Source of the DNA: Lysinibacillus sphaericus | GTDB lineage: Bacteria; Bacillota; Bacilli; Bacillales_A; Planococcaceae | Direction of reading: 5' to 3' | Length of the DNA stretch: 64,000 bases | Assembly (NCBI RefSeq): GCF_002982115.1 | Contig: NZ_CP019980.1 | Location: 4,100,001 to 4,164,000, forward strand | Shown: positions 20,113 to 29,344 of the stretch, piece by piece | Layout: every line of letters begins with the position of its first letter | Numbering within the stretch: the stretch's first letter is position 1 | Program-made: the position numbers and the translations under genes | The notes under the pieces: generated by a model | What the model saw: the letters and a program-made list of their open reading frames with translations, nothing else | What the model was told of the DNA's origin: nothing | The model's database searches: none

Positions 20113-21246
20113 TTAAATTAAATATTTACTAATCACTAGTTTTTGAATTTCACTTGTACCTTCGTAAATTTCTGTCACTTTAGCATCACGGAAATAACGT
20201 TCTACTGGATAATCCTCGGTGTAACCGTAGCCACCAAAAATTTGTACGGCTTCAATCGCTGTTTGTACAGCTGTTCGAGAAGCAAAGAGTTTTGCCATTG
20301 ATGCCTCTGCTCCACATGGTAAACCTTTCGCACGTAAATCAGCTGCACGATACACAAGCAATTTTGCCGCTTCTACAGCCGTTGCCATATCGGCTAGCTT
20401 AAAGCCAACTCCTTGCTGTACGGCGATTGGTTTGCCAAATTGCACACGCTCTTTGGCGTATGCAGTCGCTGCTTCAAGAGCTGCTTCAGCGATTCCTAAA
20501 GCTTGTGCCGCGATTCCTATGCGCCCCACATCCAAATTTGCCATTGCGATTTTGAAGCCCTCTCCTTCTTCCCCTAGAAGGTTAGCGACCGGAATTCGAC
20601 AGTTATCAAATGTTAATTGGACCGTACGTGAACCATGTAGCCCCATTTTGTGCTCATCCTTGCCTATAATTAGGCCCGGCGTACCCTTTTCAACAATAAA
20701 TGCTGAAATGCCACGTGTTTTTGCAGCTTGATTAGTGGAGGCAAAAACGATATAAACATCTGCTTCGCCTCCGTTTGTAATAAATACTTTTGAGCCGTTA
20801 ATGACATATTCATCACCATCACGTACTGCTTTTGACTGTAAAGAGCCTGCATCCGAACCCGCACTTGGCTCTGTTAAACAAAATGCCCCTAAATATTCAC
20901 CTGCTGCTAGCTTCGGAACATAACGTTGTTTTTGCTCATCGTTACCAAAATAAATAATTGGGTTTGTACCTACAGACGTATGTACTGATAATATAACACC
21001 CATCACTGCGCTCACTTTTGATAATTCATTGATTGCGATAATATACGAAGTAAAATCCATCGCAGAGCCACCTAGTTCTTCTGGGGTTGTGATGCCCATT
21101 AAACCTAATTCACCCATTTGTGTAAGCAGTTCACGCGGAAACTCACCAGCCTCCATTCGTTCTACCCACGGTGCGATTTTCTCCTGTGAGAAATCGCGCA
21201 CCATATCACGCATCATTAATTGCTCATCCGTAAATTGTAAATGCAT
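20113..21246 (-). CDS. Acyl-CoA dehydrogenase, MmgC-like (short/branched-chain)
   Basis: A second FAD-dependent acyl-CoA dehydrogenase of 377 residues. It shows the same signature segments (FCLTEPSAGSDAGS; EGTSEIQKLVIS at the C-terminus with the catalytic Glu). It follows hbd and the thiolase in an arrangement like the B. subtilis mmg operon, so a short- or branched-chain substrate is plausible, for example isobutyryl- or butyryl-CoA linked to IcmF. It has diverged well from the AcdA downstream, so the pair is not a recent duplication. Confidence 0.9.
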   Translation of the reverse strand: MHLQFTDEQLMMRDMVRDFSQEKIAPWVERMEAGEFPRELLTQMGELGLMGITTPEELGGSAMDFTSYIIAINELSKVSAVMGVILSVHTSVGTNPIIYFGNDEQKQRYVPKLAAGEYLGAFCLTEPSAGSDAGSLQSKAVRDGDEYVINGSKVFITNGGEADVYIVFASTNQAAKTRGISAFIVEKGTPGLIIGKDEHKMGLHGSRTVQLTFDNCRIPVANLLGEEGEGFKIAMANLDVGRIGIAAQALGIAEAALEAATAYAKERVQFGKPIAVQQGVGFKLADMATAVEAAKLLVYRAADLRAKGLPCGAEASMAKLFASRTAVQTAIEAVQIFGGYGYTEDYPVERYFRDAKVTEIYEGTSEIQKLVISKYLI

Positions 21247-21443
21247 CTATAATGTCACCCCTCTATGCTGTCACGTAGCATTACACATTAACATACTTTT
21301 AGCAAAAGCCCTCTAAATGTAACGCCTAGCTAAAGTAAGTTAAGACCTCGATGGCTAGCACAAATTTTATTGAGCCTGCACTCCAAAATCTGAACACCAT
21401 TACGCCTAGGTGTAATTATTCTGAATATCCCATCCCCATAGGA

Positions 21444-22295
21444 CTATTCGTAAACGTAAAAGCCTCTTCCTGATTTTTTACCTAGCCAACCTGCTGCTAC
21501 ATATTTGCGTAATAAAGGACAAGGTCTGTACTTACTATCACCTAGGCCCTCATGTAAAATTTCCATAATAGATAAACATGTATCTAAGCCGATAAAGTCT
21601 GCTAATGTTAATGGCCCCATCGGATGATTCATGCCCAGCTTCATCACATCGTCGATCGCTTCTTTCGATGCAACTCCCTCATATAATGCATAAATTGCTT
21701 CATTAATCATCGGCAGTAAAATGCGGTTTGCAATAAAGCCTGGGAAATCATTTACTTCCACTGGTGTTTTTGCTAACTTTACAGTCATTTCTTCCACAGC
21801 TTTGTAAACCTCGTCAGCCGTCGCTAAACCTCTAATAATTTCGACAAGCTTCATAACAGGTACTGGGTTCATAAAGTGCATCCCGATTACTTGCTCTGGC
21901 CGGTTTGTGACTGCTGCAATTTCTGTAATCGGCAGAGATGATGTATTTGTCGCCAGTATGGCGTGAGCAGGTGCAATTGTATCTAATTGCTTGAAAATGG
22001 ATTGCTTCACTTCCATATTTTCAACTGCTGCCTCGATAATAATATCAACATCACTAGCATCCTTTAAATCTAGTGACATCTGAATGCGACTTAGAATAGC
22101 CATTTTTTCATCTGCTGTTTTACGACCCTTTTCAACATCACGTGTTAAGTTTTTTGTGATAACGCTTAATCCACGCTCAAAAAAGGATTGCTGTATATCA
22201 TTCAATAACACGTCATAGCCAGCTTGTGCACAAACTTGCGCAATCCCTGAACCCATTTGCCCTGCACCAATTACCATTACTTTTTGAATTCCCAT
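21444..22295 (-). CDS. hbd: 3-hydroxybutyryl-CoA dehydrogenase
   Basis: Oxidises 3-hydroxyacyl-CoA with NAD(P). The 283 residues start with the Rossmann motif GAGQMGSGIAQ, continue with ATNTSSLPITEIA and the family signature HFMNPVPVMKLVEIIRG (catalytic His), then the dimerising C-terminal domain with DFPGFIANRILLPMINEA. The start ATG overlaps the thiolase stop codon (TAATG), so the two are translationally coupled. Corresponds to MmgB. Confidence 0.95.
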   Translation of the reverse strand: MGIQKVMVIGAGQMGSGIAQVCAQAGYDVLLNDIQQSFFERGLSVITKNLTRDVEKGRKTADEKMAILSRIQMSLDLKDASDVDIIIEAAVENMEVKQSIFKQLDTIAPAHAILATNTSSLPITEIAAVTNRPEQVIGMHFMNPVPVMKLVEIIRGLATADEVYKAVEEMTVKLAKTPVEVNDFPGFIANRILLPMINEAIYALYEGVASKEAIDDVMKLGMNHPMGPLTLADFIGLDTCLSIMEILHEGLGDSKYRPCPLLRKYVAAGWLGKKSGRGFYVYE

Positions 22296-23509
22296 TATTC
22301 ATGTCCCCTTTGTTTTGGTACTTCAATCATTATGGCATCGCCTTGCCCGCCACCTGAACAAATTGCCGCAATCCCGATTCCACCACCACGGCGTTTTAAT
22401 TCATGTGCCAGTGTTAAGATAATGCGTGCACCGGATGCGCCAATCGGATGACCTAGGGCTACTGCACCACCGTTGACATTTACTTTTTCTGCATCAAGAT
22501 TTGCCAACTGATTGCTAATAAGCGCTACTGCTGCAAAGGCTTCGTTGATTTCAATTAAATCGATGTCTGCTAATGATTTCCCCGTCTTTTTTAGTAGGCT
22601 GTTAATCACAAGACCTGGTGTTTGCGGGAAATTTTCTGGTTCAATTGCCAGTTCTGCATGACCGATAATGACAGCAAGTGGCTCTCTACCTTCCCGTATT
22701 GCGCGGTCTTCATTCATGATGACAAGAGCACATGCGCCATCATTGACACCTGGTGCATTGCCTGCTGTTATGGAACCATCCTTTTCAAAGGCTGGCTTGA
22801 GCTTAGAGAGCACTTCCTGCGTAGTGCCAGGTCTTGGTGCTTCGTCGGTATTGACTACAAGCGGATCACCCTTACGTTGTGCGATTTGTACAGGCACAAT
22901 CTCCTCGGCAAAATAACCTTGTTCAATGGCTGCAATCGCACGTTCATGACTGCGGACAGCCCACGCATCTTGTTCTTGACGACTTAAGGAAAATTCACCT
23001 GCTGCCTTATTACCGTAGCTCCCCATAGGTGGTCTTGCCTGATTAAAGGCACAAGTTAAACCGTCATAAAGCATGCCGTCTACCATTGTTGAATCGCCCA
23101 TTCGTAAACCTGTGCGACCATTTTGAAGATAATACGGTGCATTTGACATCGATTCCATACCACCAGCAATCATTACTTCTTCGTCCCCTAAACGAATTAA
23201 CTGATCGGCTAATGTTACTGCGCGCATCCCCGACGCACAAACTTTATTAATCGTTTCAGTTTTGACTGCTACTGGTAATTCTGCCTTCAGTGAAGCCTGT
23301 CTTGATGGTATTTGTCCTTGCCCACCTTGTAAAACTGACCCTAAAATTACTTCACCTACTGCATCTGGAGCGATATTTGCCTTTTCCAATGCGCCTTTAA
23401 TGGCGATAGCACCTAAGTCACTGGCGCTAAGAGTGGAAAGTGAACCACCAAATTTACCAAATGCCGTTCTTGCTCCTGCTAATATTACAGCTCTATTCAA
23501 GTAAAACAC
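22295..23509 (-). CDS. Acetyl-CoA acetyltransferase (thiolase)
   Basis: Cleaves acetoacetyl-CoA or longer 3-ketoacyl-CoA. It has the nucleophile Cys in INKVCASGMRA, the His in GGAVALGHPIGASGAR and the second Cys in AICSGGGQGDA, giving a complete active site in 404 residues. The longest frame begins at a GTG that overlaps the ribosome binding site AAAAGGGGTG. A TTG at 23498-23500 (then NRAVILAGARTAFG) has better spacing and may be the real start. Equivalent to MmgA. Confidence 0.93.
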   Translation of the reverse strand: MFYLNRAVILAGARTAFGKFGGSLSTLSASDLGAIAIKGALEKANIAPDAVGEVILGSVLQGGQGQIPSRQASLKAELPVAVKTETINKVCASGMRAVTLADQLIRLGDEEVMIAGGMESMSNAPYYLQNGRTGLRMGDSTMVDGMLYDGLTCAFNQARPPMGSYGNKAAGEFSLSRQEQDAWAVRSHERAIAAIEQGYFAEEIVPVQIAQRKGDPLVVNTDEAPRPGTTQEVLSKLKPAFEKDGSITAGNAPGVNDGACALVIMNEDRAIREGREPLAVIIGHAELAIEPENFPQTPGLVINSLLKKTGKSLADIDLIEINEAFAAVALISNQLANLDAEKVNVNGGAVALGHPIGASGARIILTLAHELKRRGGGIGIAAICSGGGQGDAIMIEVPKQRGHE

Positions 23510-23559
23510 CCCTTTTGTTTTACGTTACTCGAAGAAGTATCAAAGCGATCATTGTTGAC

Positions 23560-23572
23560 TGAACGCTCGCTC
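23560..23572. promoter_or_regulatory. Candidate operator upstream of the thiolase gene
   Basis: TGAACGCTCGCTC in the 190-bp gap between fadF and the thiolase gene matches 11 of 13 positions, with only C/T and G/A changes, to the motif inside the fadF promoter (opposite strand, 26043-26055). A shared TetR-family operator is the likely reading. Confidence 0.4.
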
Positions 23573-23699
23573 GACTCTTCTCGATAAAAAATGGGAGTTT
23601 TTTAATAACTCCCATTTCCAATTAATCTTATTCTACAAAACAATTAATTATTGTGCAATTTATATTTTTCAGATAAAGAAAATATTTCTACAATAATTA

Positions 23700-25934
23700 T
23701 CATTTCTCTGCGTTTAGCTCTTCATTCTTGTCTTGCTCTTGTGAGTCAACAGATGCTACCACTTCTTCTAGCATTTCTTCTGTTAGTTCATCAACATTGT
23801 CTGCAACAGTTTTCACTTTTTCCCCAAACACAGAGCGTTCTAGTAATTCTGCTACATCGAATGTGCTGATAGTATCTTCAACCTCTTTTGCCTTTGTACC
23901 GTCCTCTAACATCGTTAAACAGTATGGGCATCCTGAAGAAATAACTGAAGCATTCGTTGCTAACGCCTGCTCTGTTCGTGCTACATTGATGCGATTGCCA
24001 ACATGCTCTTCCATCCACATTAAGCCACCACCTGCGCCACAGCACATGGCTGTTTCACGATTGCGTTCCATTTCCACCAGCTTCACACCTGGAATGCCTC
24101 GTAAAATTTCACGTGGCGCATCGTAGACATCATTGTAACGACCTAAATAACAAGAGTCGTGGAAGACAATTGTTTCCTCTACTTCATAGTTCAGTACTAA
24201 ACGATTTTCTTCAATCAATTGATTTAGTAATTCCGTATGGTGATAGACTTCGCCTTTCCAACCAAAATCTTGATATTCATTTTTAAAGATATTATATGCG
24301 TGCGGATCAATTGTGACGATTTTCTTTACATCATTTTTCTCAAACTCATCAATATTGGCTGTTGCCAACTCTTGGAATAAAAATTCATTTCCTAAACGAC
24401 GTGGTGTATCCCCTGAGTTTTTCTCTTTATTTCCTAGAATTGCAAACTTCACGCCCGCTTCGTTCATTAGACGGCAGAAAGCTAAAGCAATTTTTTGAGA
24501 GCGATTATCAAAAGCACCCATAGAGCCTACCCACAACAAGTACTCCATTTCCTCGCCTGATTTTTTCAGTTCCTTCACGGTTGGAATATGGATTGTTGGG
24601 TCTAAATCACGCCAGTTTTCTTTTTCTTTTCGATTTAGTCCCCAAGGATTTCCTTGGCGTTCAATGTTTGTCATTGCTCGCTGTGCATCTGAGTTTACTT
24701 TTCCTTCCGTCATCGTTAAGTAGCGACGTAAGTCAATGATTTTATCGACATGCTCGTTCATAACAGGACATTGATCTTCACAGTTACGGCAAGTCGTACA
24801 TGCCCAAATCTCTTCCTCGGTAATGACATCCCCGATTAATGATGGACTATAAATATCCTCAATTACTGCCCCTTCAGCACCTGCTGCCATTGCAAGCTGA
24901 TTGCCCTTTGTATTTGCAAAAAATTGATAAGGCACCCACGGTTTTTGCTTTGTTACAACCGCACCCGTAAATGTTAAATGATCCCGAAGCTTGACGATTA
25001 AATCCATTGGTGAAAGCATTTTGCCAGTTCCTGTTGCTGGGCACATATTTGTACAACGGCCACATTCTACACAAGAATATAAATCTAGCATTTGTTTTTG
25101 CGTAAAGTCTTGAATACGTCCTACCCCGATAGATGGGATATCGTCTTCACTTTCAGCATTTTCACCAGCTTCCTCAAGCGCCTCGAAGTCGATTGGCGTT
25201 AACGTACCTGTGCGATCTAAGCGGTTCATATACACATTGATAGGGCTGACAATCAAGTGGAAATGCTTCGATTGCGGTACATAAATTAAAAACGTTAATA
25301 ATATTAATAAATGAGCCCACCATGCTATATAGAAAACAGTTGCTGCTGCAGACGTTGGTAAAAAACTAAAAATTGCTGCAATGCTAGAAGCAACAGGCTC
25401 TGTGTACGTTAAACCTTCGCCATGCCAGATAAGACCCATACCGTTTGCCAGCAATGTTGAAAGCATTAAGCCACCAATAAAAATCAATACAAGACCATTT
25501 TTCCAGCCTCGTTTTAGACGTACTAGTTTTTCCACATAGCGACGATAAAATGCCCAGACAACCGCCACTAAAATCATTAATACTACTAGCTCTTGGAAGA
25601 ATGTGAATACACCATAGAACATGCCAAGTGGTAAATGAGAGCCTGGTACTAACCCCTTCCAAATTAAATCGATAGCCCCTAACTGAACCATTAAGAAACC
25701 ATAAAAGAACATCACGTGAATTAAACCACTTTTAGGATCCTTTAACAGCTTATTTTGACCAAACACATTCACCATTAAATAACGAATGCGTTCTTGGACA
25801 CTTTCATCAAACTCAACCTTTTTCCCCAATTGCACAAATTTATAGCGTGTTTTTAACAGATAGATAAATAACCCTACTGCATAAAGCACAACCACGACTG
25901 TTAGAACAATGTTTGCAATTACTAATGGACTCAT
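23700..25934 (-). CDS. fadF: Membrane-bound Fe-S oxidoreductase of fatty-acid breakdown (FadF)
   Basis: Thought to carry electrons from acyl-CoA dehydrogenases via ETF to menaquinone. The 744 residues begin with about five membrane segments (to about 270, nitrate-reductase-gamma-like). Two ferredoxin-type clusters follow (CVECGRCTNMCP and CTTCRNCEDQCP), and then heterodisulfide-reductase-like CCG domains with CCGAGGGLMWMEE and a CPYC. The ATG at 25932-25934 follows AAGGGGGGA; the frame is open 32 codons further upstream without support. The ETF genes are not in this window. Confidence 0.9.
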   Translation of the reverse strand: MSPLVIANIVLTVVVVLYAVGLFIYLLKTRYKFVQLGKKVEFDESVQERIRYLMVNVFGQNKLLKDPKSGLIHVMFFYGFLMVQLGAIDLIWKGLVPGSHLPLGMFYGVFTFFQELVVLMILVAVVWAFYRRYVEKLVRLKRGWKNGLVLIFIGGLMLSTLLANGMGLIWHGEGLTYTEPVASSIAAIFSFLPTSAAATVFYIAWWAHLLILLTFLIYVPQSKHFHLIVSPINVYMNRLDRTGTLTPIDFEALEEAGENAESEDDIPSIGVGRIQDFTQKQMLDLYSCVECGRCTNMCPATGTGKMLSPMDLIVKLRDHLTFTGAVVTKQKPWVPYQFFANTKGNQLAMAAGAEGAVIEDIYSPSLIGDVITEEEIWACTTCRNCEDQCPVMNEHVDKIIDLRRYLTMTEGKVNSDAQRAMTNIERQGNPWGLNRKEKENWRDLDPTIHIPTVKELKKSGEEMEYLLWVGSMGAFDNRSQKIALAFCRLMNEAGVKFAILGNKEKNSGDTPRRLGNEFLFQELATANIDEFEKNDVKKIVTIDPHAYNIFKNEYQDFGWKGEVYHHTELLNQLIEENRLVLNYEVEETIVFHDSCYLGRYNDVYDAPREILRGIPGVKLVEMERNRETAMCCGAGGGLMWMEEHVGNRINVARTEQALATNASVISSGCPYCLTMLEDGTKAKEVEDTISTFDVAELLERSVFGEKVKTVADNVDELTEEMLEEVVASVDSQEQDKNEELNAEK

Positions 25935-26030
25935 GGTTGGTCCCCCCTTTAGTTTGTCGTAAATTTTCTCTCTTTGTGTTAATATTTCTAGCTCAAACGT
26001 AAATGTATGACATTTCACCACTATATCCAC

Positions 26031-26060
26031 ATTCTAATAAATGAGTGAGCATTCAGTCAA
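26031..26060 (-). promoter_or_regulatory. fadF promoter with overlapping operator-like palindrome
   Basis: Minus-strand TTGACT (26055-26060) and TAGAAT (26031-26036) are 18 bp apart. The spacer contains TGAATGCTCACTCATTTA (26038-26055), which agrees at 13 of 16 defined positions with the Bacillus FadR consensus as I recall it (TGAATGANTANTCATTCA). Binding here would block the promoter. Confidence 0.6.
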
Positions 26061-26106
26061 CATAAAACGAAAAAATTTCTGATAATTTTATATTCTTACA
26101 TTTTAT

Positions 26107-26150
26107 AAGCAAAAAAGCTACCCTGATTTTTACTTTCGGAGTAGCTTTTT
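26107..26150 (-). terminator. Terminator of the pduO/btu operon
   Basis: Ten-bp stem AAAAAGCTAC/GTAGCTTTTT (26112-26121 with 26141-26150), with T runs on both strands. The remaining gap to pduO (26151-26309) is AT-rich and shows nothing I can name. Confidence 0.75.
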
Positions 26151-26309
26151 GGCATTTGAATTTATCGTTTTATCTTACAATTACTTGTATTCATCGTCAT
26201 AAATTCCACTTAAAATATTTATTTTAAAAATGGTTCTTTTTTTGCATCGTTAGGCTCAAATCTTTTGTTTATTTGCTGTTATGCGTTGCTGCCTTCTTCT
26301 CTACTTAAG

Positions 26310-26873
26310 TTATTTTTTAAAGACATTGCCACTACGAATATATTCAATATCAGGTAAGTTTAAACGTGCATTCACAACACGTGCTGCGGCAAATAAATAA
26401 TCTGATAATCGATTTAAATATTTTTGTACAATAGTCGGTACATCTTCAATTTCTTTCATTAGCGTTACCATTTGGCGCTCTGCTCGGCGTGCAACTGTAC
26501 GTGCGATGTGTAATGTTGCAGCGGCCGGCGCTCCACCAGGTAAGATAAATTTCTCTAATGGTGGCGCTTCGTCTGACAATGCATCTATACGCGCCTCTAG
26601 TACTTCAATCGGTGCTTCCGTTAACTTATAATGACGTTCCTTCATAACATTTGCTAAATCACCGCCTGCATCAAAAAGCTCATGTTGAATCGTTTCTAAA
26701 TCCACTAAAATATCTTTAAATAACGCGCGATCTAATTCACTAACAGCCTTGCCGATAAATGAATTTAATTCATCAATTGCCCCGTATGTTTCCACACGTA
26801 GACTATCTTTGTCGACACGCCCACCAATTAAGCTTGTTTTCCCTGTATCGCCTGTTTTTGTGTAAAGTTTCAT
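26310..26873 (-). CDS. pduO: Cob(I)alamin adenosyltransferase, PduO type
   Basis: Transfers the adenosyl group of ATP to reduced cobalamin, giving adenosylcobalamin, the cofactor IcmF needs. The 187 residues start with the ATP-binding MKLYTKTGDTGKTSLIGG, and the later conserved segments FILPGGAPAAATLHIARTVARRAER and YLNRLSDYLFAAARVVN are intact. Twelve bases downstream of btuD, probably the last gene of the riboswitch-controlled operon. Equivalent to B. subtilis YvqK. Confidence 0.95.
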   Translation of the reverse strand: MKLYTKTGDTGKTSLIGGRVDKDSLRVETYGAIDELNSFIGKAVSELDRALFKDILVDLETIQHELFDAGGDLANVMKERHYKLTEAPIEVLEARIDALSDEAPPLEKFILPGGAPAAATLHIARTVARRAERQMVTLMKEIEDVPTIVQKYLNRLSDYLFAAARVVNARLNLPDIEYIRSGNVFKK

Positions 26874-26885
26874 CTTGTTCCACTC

Positions 26886-28346
26886 CTATGCTTTATTTTT
26901 ATAATTTTGAATTGCTTGCACCGTCGTCTCATAAACACCTTTACCAATAATCTTACCAACAGCCGTAATCGGTCCACCATAGCGCATTTCCTCACCCTTT
27001 TGCGTTGCCGCAATAAGCAAACTATCGGTCGCAGTACCAGTCGCAATCGTATCAGTTAAATGATCCCGAATGTTTTCTGATTGTAAAGCCTTTGTTTTAG
27101 CTTCATTTGCAGTCATCAATGCTTGAAAAAATGCCTCTTCCGATAAACAGCCATTGATGACAACCCACGTATTGATAGTACCAATATATGGCGTATCCTG
27201 CCGTTCGTGTGTACGAGAGACATCTACAGCATTGCCAACACCTGCTGTTACCACAACAAACACACTCCCAAAGGCAGTGCTATATTCATTAAGTGCAAAC
27301 AGTTGTGTAGGAACAGCCGTTAACATAACAACTGTGCTTGTCGGTGAAAAATGCTCCCTTTGTAAAAAGTCCGCAACTTCTTGTTTAACATCACTAATAA
27401 CATAATCTCCTGGTACTGAACGATTTAATAGACAGTCATACCATCCTATACCGGGATTATGAACAGCCGAAGAAACGGTTTTTAAAGGAATGGTTGATTT
27501 TAGTTGAATATAATCTGGCGTTACTCGAAAGTCTTCTTTTACGATGTCAGCGCGTTGCTGATATTCATTGGTTGATGGCATAATTGTAATTTGCGGTTTC
27601 GGTATTTCAGGGTGGGCATAGGTTGTTACCCGTGCCTGATATACATCCTCAATTTGTGAAGCTATTAACACCTTATGTGGTACACCTAAAGCACGTACAG
27701 AGCCACTCTCCATTAACAATAATTCATCACAATAAAGAGAAGCTAAATTCATGTCATGTAGCACCATAATAACTGTTAAACCGCACTCGATTGCTTCCTT
27801 ACGCACCATATCCAAAAGTTGACGTTGATGGGCAATATCTAAGTGATTGGTCGGCTCATCTAGCAATAATACTTCTGCTGTTTGCGCCAAAGCTTGCGCT
27901 ACAAAAACCCGTTGTTGCTCGCCGCCCGATAGAAATTCCATCGATGTATGCTCATAGCGTGCTACGCCTGTTTGATCCATGGCATATTGAACAGCTCGTT
28001 CATCCTGCTCTGACCAATTGGAAAAAAAACCAGTTTGATGCGGATAACGACCGAGCGATACCGCTTCCCTCACGGTATTTGAAAATGCATTGGCATGTAA
28101 TTGTGGTAAGACGGCCATCTTTTTCGCCAGCGCGCGTGGACTATAGTGTTTAATATTTTTGCCATCTAAAAAAACCGTTCCTGCTGTTGCAGGCAATAGA
28201 CCACTAATGACTTTCAATAATGTCGATTTACCACTACCATTCGGTCCTAAAATGCCAAGGATTTTCCCCTTTTCAACGGTAAAACTAACATCTTTGACGA
28301 TAGGTACGTCCTCATAGCCACCCGATAGGTGTTCAACGATAATCAT
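26886..28346 (-). CDS. btuD: Cobalamin ABC transporter ATPase fused to CbiZ amidohydrolase
   Basis: Two functions in one 486-residue chain. The N-terminal part (to about 255) is an ABC ATPase with Walker A GPNGSGKST, signature LSGGEQQ and Walker B VLLLDEPTN. The C-terminal part (from about 285) has the CbiZ hallmarks VTAGVGNAVDVSRTHE and TATDSLLIAATQKGEE, an adenosylcobinamide amidohydrolase that opens imported corrinoids for rebuilding. The B. subtilis YvrA protein has the same fusion. The start overlaps btuC by four bases (ATGA). Confidence 0.93.
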   Translation of the reverse strand: MIIVEHLSGGYEDVPIVKDVSFTVEKGKILGILGPNGSGKSTLLKVISGLLPATAGTVFLDGKNIKHYSPRALAKKMAVLPQLHANAFSNTVREAVSLGRYPHQTGFFSNWSEQDERAVQYAMDQTGVARYEHTSMEFLSGGEQQRVFVAQALAQTAEVLLLDEPTNHLDIAHQRQLLDMVRKEAIECGLTVIMVLHDMNLASLYCDELLLMESGSVRALGVPHKVLIASQIEDVYQARVTTYAHPEIPKPQITIMPSTNEYQQRADIVKEDFRVTPDYIQLKSTIPLKTVSSAVHNPGIGWYDCLLNRSVPGDYVISDVKQEVADFLQREHFSPTSTVVMLTAVPTQLFALNEYSTAFGSVFVVVTAGVGNAVDVSRTHERQDTPYIGTINTWVVINGCLSEEAFFQALMTANEAKTKALQSENIRDHLTDTIATGTATDSLLIAATQKGEEMRYGGPITAVGKIIGKGVYETTVQAIQNYKNKA

Positions 28347-29344
28347 ACACGTACCCCCTTGCTTCTACGTTGCTTATAGAAAATATAAGAAAAGACAGGA
28401 GCACCGATAAATGCAGTAATAACGCCTATTGGTAATTCCCGAGGGATAATGATCGTTCGCGCCACTAAATCACAAATAATTAGCAATGTTGCGCCGTTGA
28501 TAAATGATAACGGCAATAGATGACGGTGATCAGAACCCCAAATCATGCGTGTCATATGTGGCACAACTAAACCGACAAAACCGATTGTGCCAGAAACAGC
28601 AACAGCCGCACCAGTCAGCATGGAGCCCCCTACTAAAATTAAATATTTACTACGCTTTACATTGACACCTAAATGCTTTGCACGTTCTTCTCCGTATAAT
28701 AGAACATTGAGCTCTCGTCTTTGCGTCCACAGAATAGCAGAGCCTATGACAACAAATGGTGTAATCATCTGCACATACGGCCAGCCCCGCATCGAAACTG
28801 AACCAAGCAACCAGCCTATCACTTGGCGGAGCTCTTCTCCTGATAATGCAATCATTAAGGATATAAGAGATCCTAAAAAAGAACTAAAAATAACGCCTGT
28901 TAAAATAAGTGTTTCCATTTTCAGTGCACGGTCGACTATTCTGGCAAAGCTCATGACAGCTACCATTGTTAGTACCGCACCCACCATACTAAGCGTTGGT
29001 AATGCATACAACCCGACAACCGGTATCGAGATACCAAAAAATAATGTCACCACAGCACCTACTGACGCTCCCGAAGATACACCTAGCGTATAAGGGTCTG
29101 CCAATGGATTCTTTAACAACCCTTGGAAGGCTGCCCCTGCAATCGCCAACGATGCGCCAACAAGTCCTGCCAGCAATACGCGTGGCAACCTAATTTTCCA
29201 TAAAATATTAGCGGCTGTTTCATCTGCCGCCCTATTCCAAAATACTTCAAATGGAATATGAACCGAGCCTATTGATACGCCACACCAGATGCTAACAAGA
29301 AGTAACGTAATGGCTGTAATATAGGCTAATAATGCTCTACTCAC
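28343..29344 (-). CDS. btuC: Cobalamin ABC transporter permease
   Basis: A 333-residue FecCD/BtuC-family permease with about ten membrane helices. Family motifs include ILWKIRLPRVLLAGLVGASL, AGAAFQGLLKNPLADPYTLG, and GLVVPHMTRMIWGSDHR (the ATPase-coupling region). It overlaps both neighbours by four bases, in a tight btuF-btuC-btuD unit. Substrate assignment comes from the riboswitch and CbiZ fusion, since the family also serves siderophores. Confidence 0.93.
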   Translation of the reverse strand: MSRALLAYITAITLLLVSIWCGVSIGSVHIPFEVFWNRAADETAANILWKIRLPRVLLAGLVGASLAIAGAAFQGLLKNPLADPYTLGVSSGASVGAVVTLFFGISIPVVGLYALPTLSMVGAVLTMVAVMSFARIVDRALKMETLILTGVIFSSFLGSLISLMIALSGEELRQVIGWLLGSVSMRGWPYVQMITPFVVIGSAILWTQRRELNVLLYGEERAKHLGVNVKRSKYLILVGGSMLTGAAVAVSGTIGFVGLVVPHMTRMIWGSDHRHLLPLSFINGATLLIICDLVARTIIIPRELPIGVITAFIGAPVFSYIFYKQRRSKGVRV

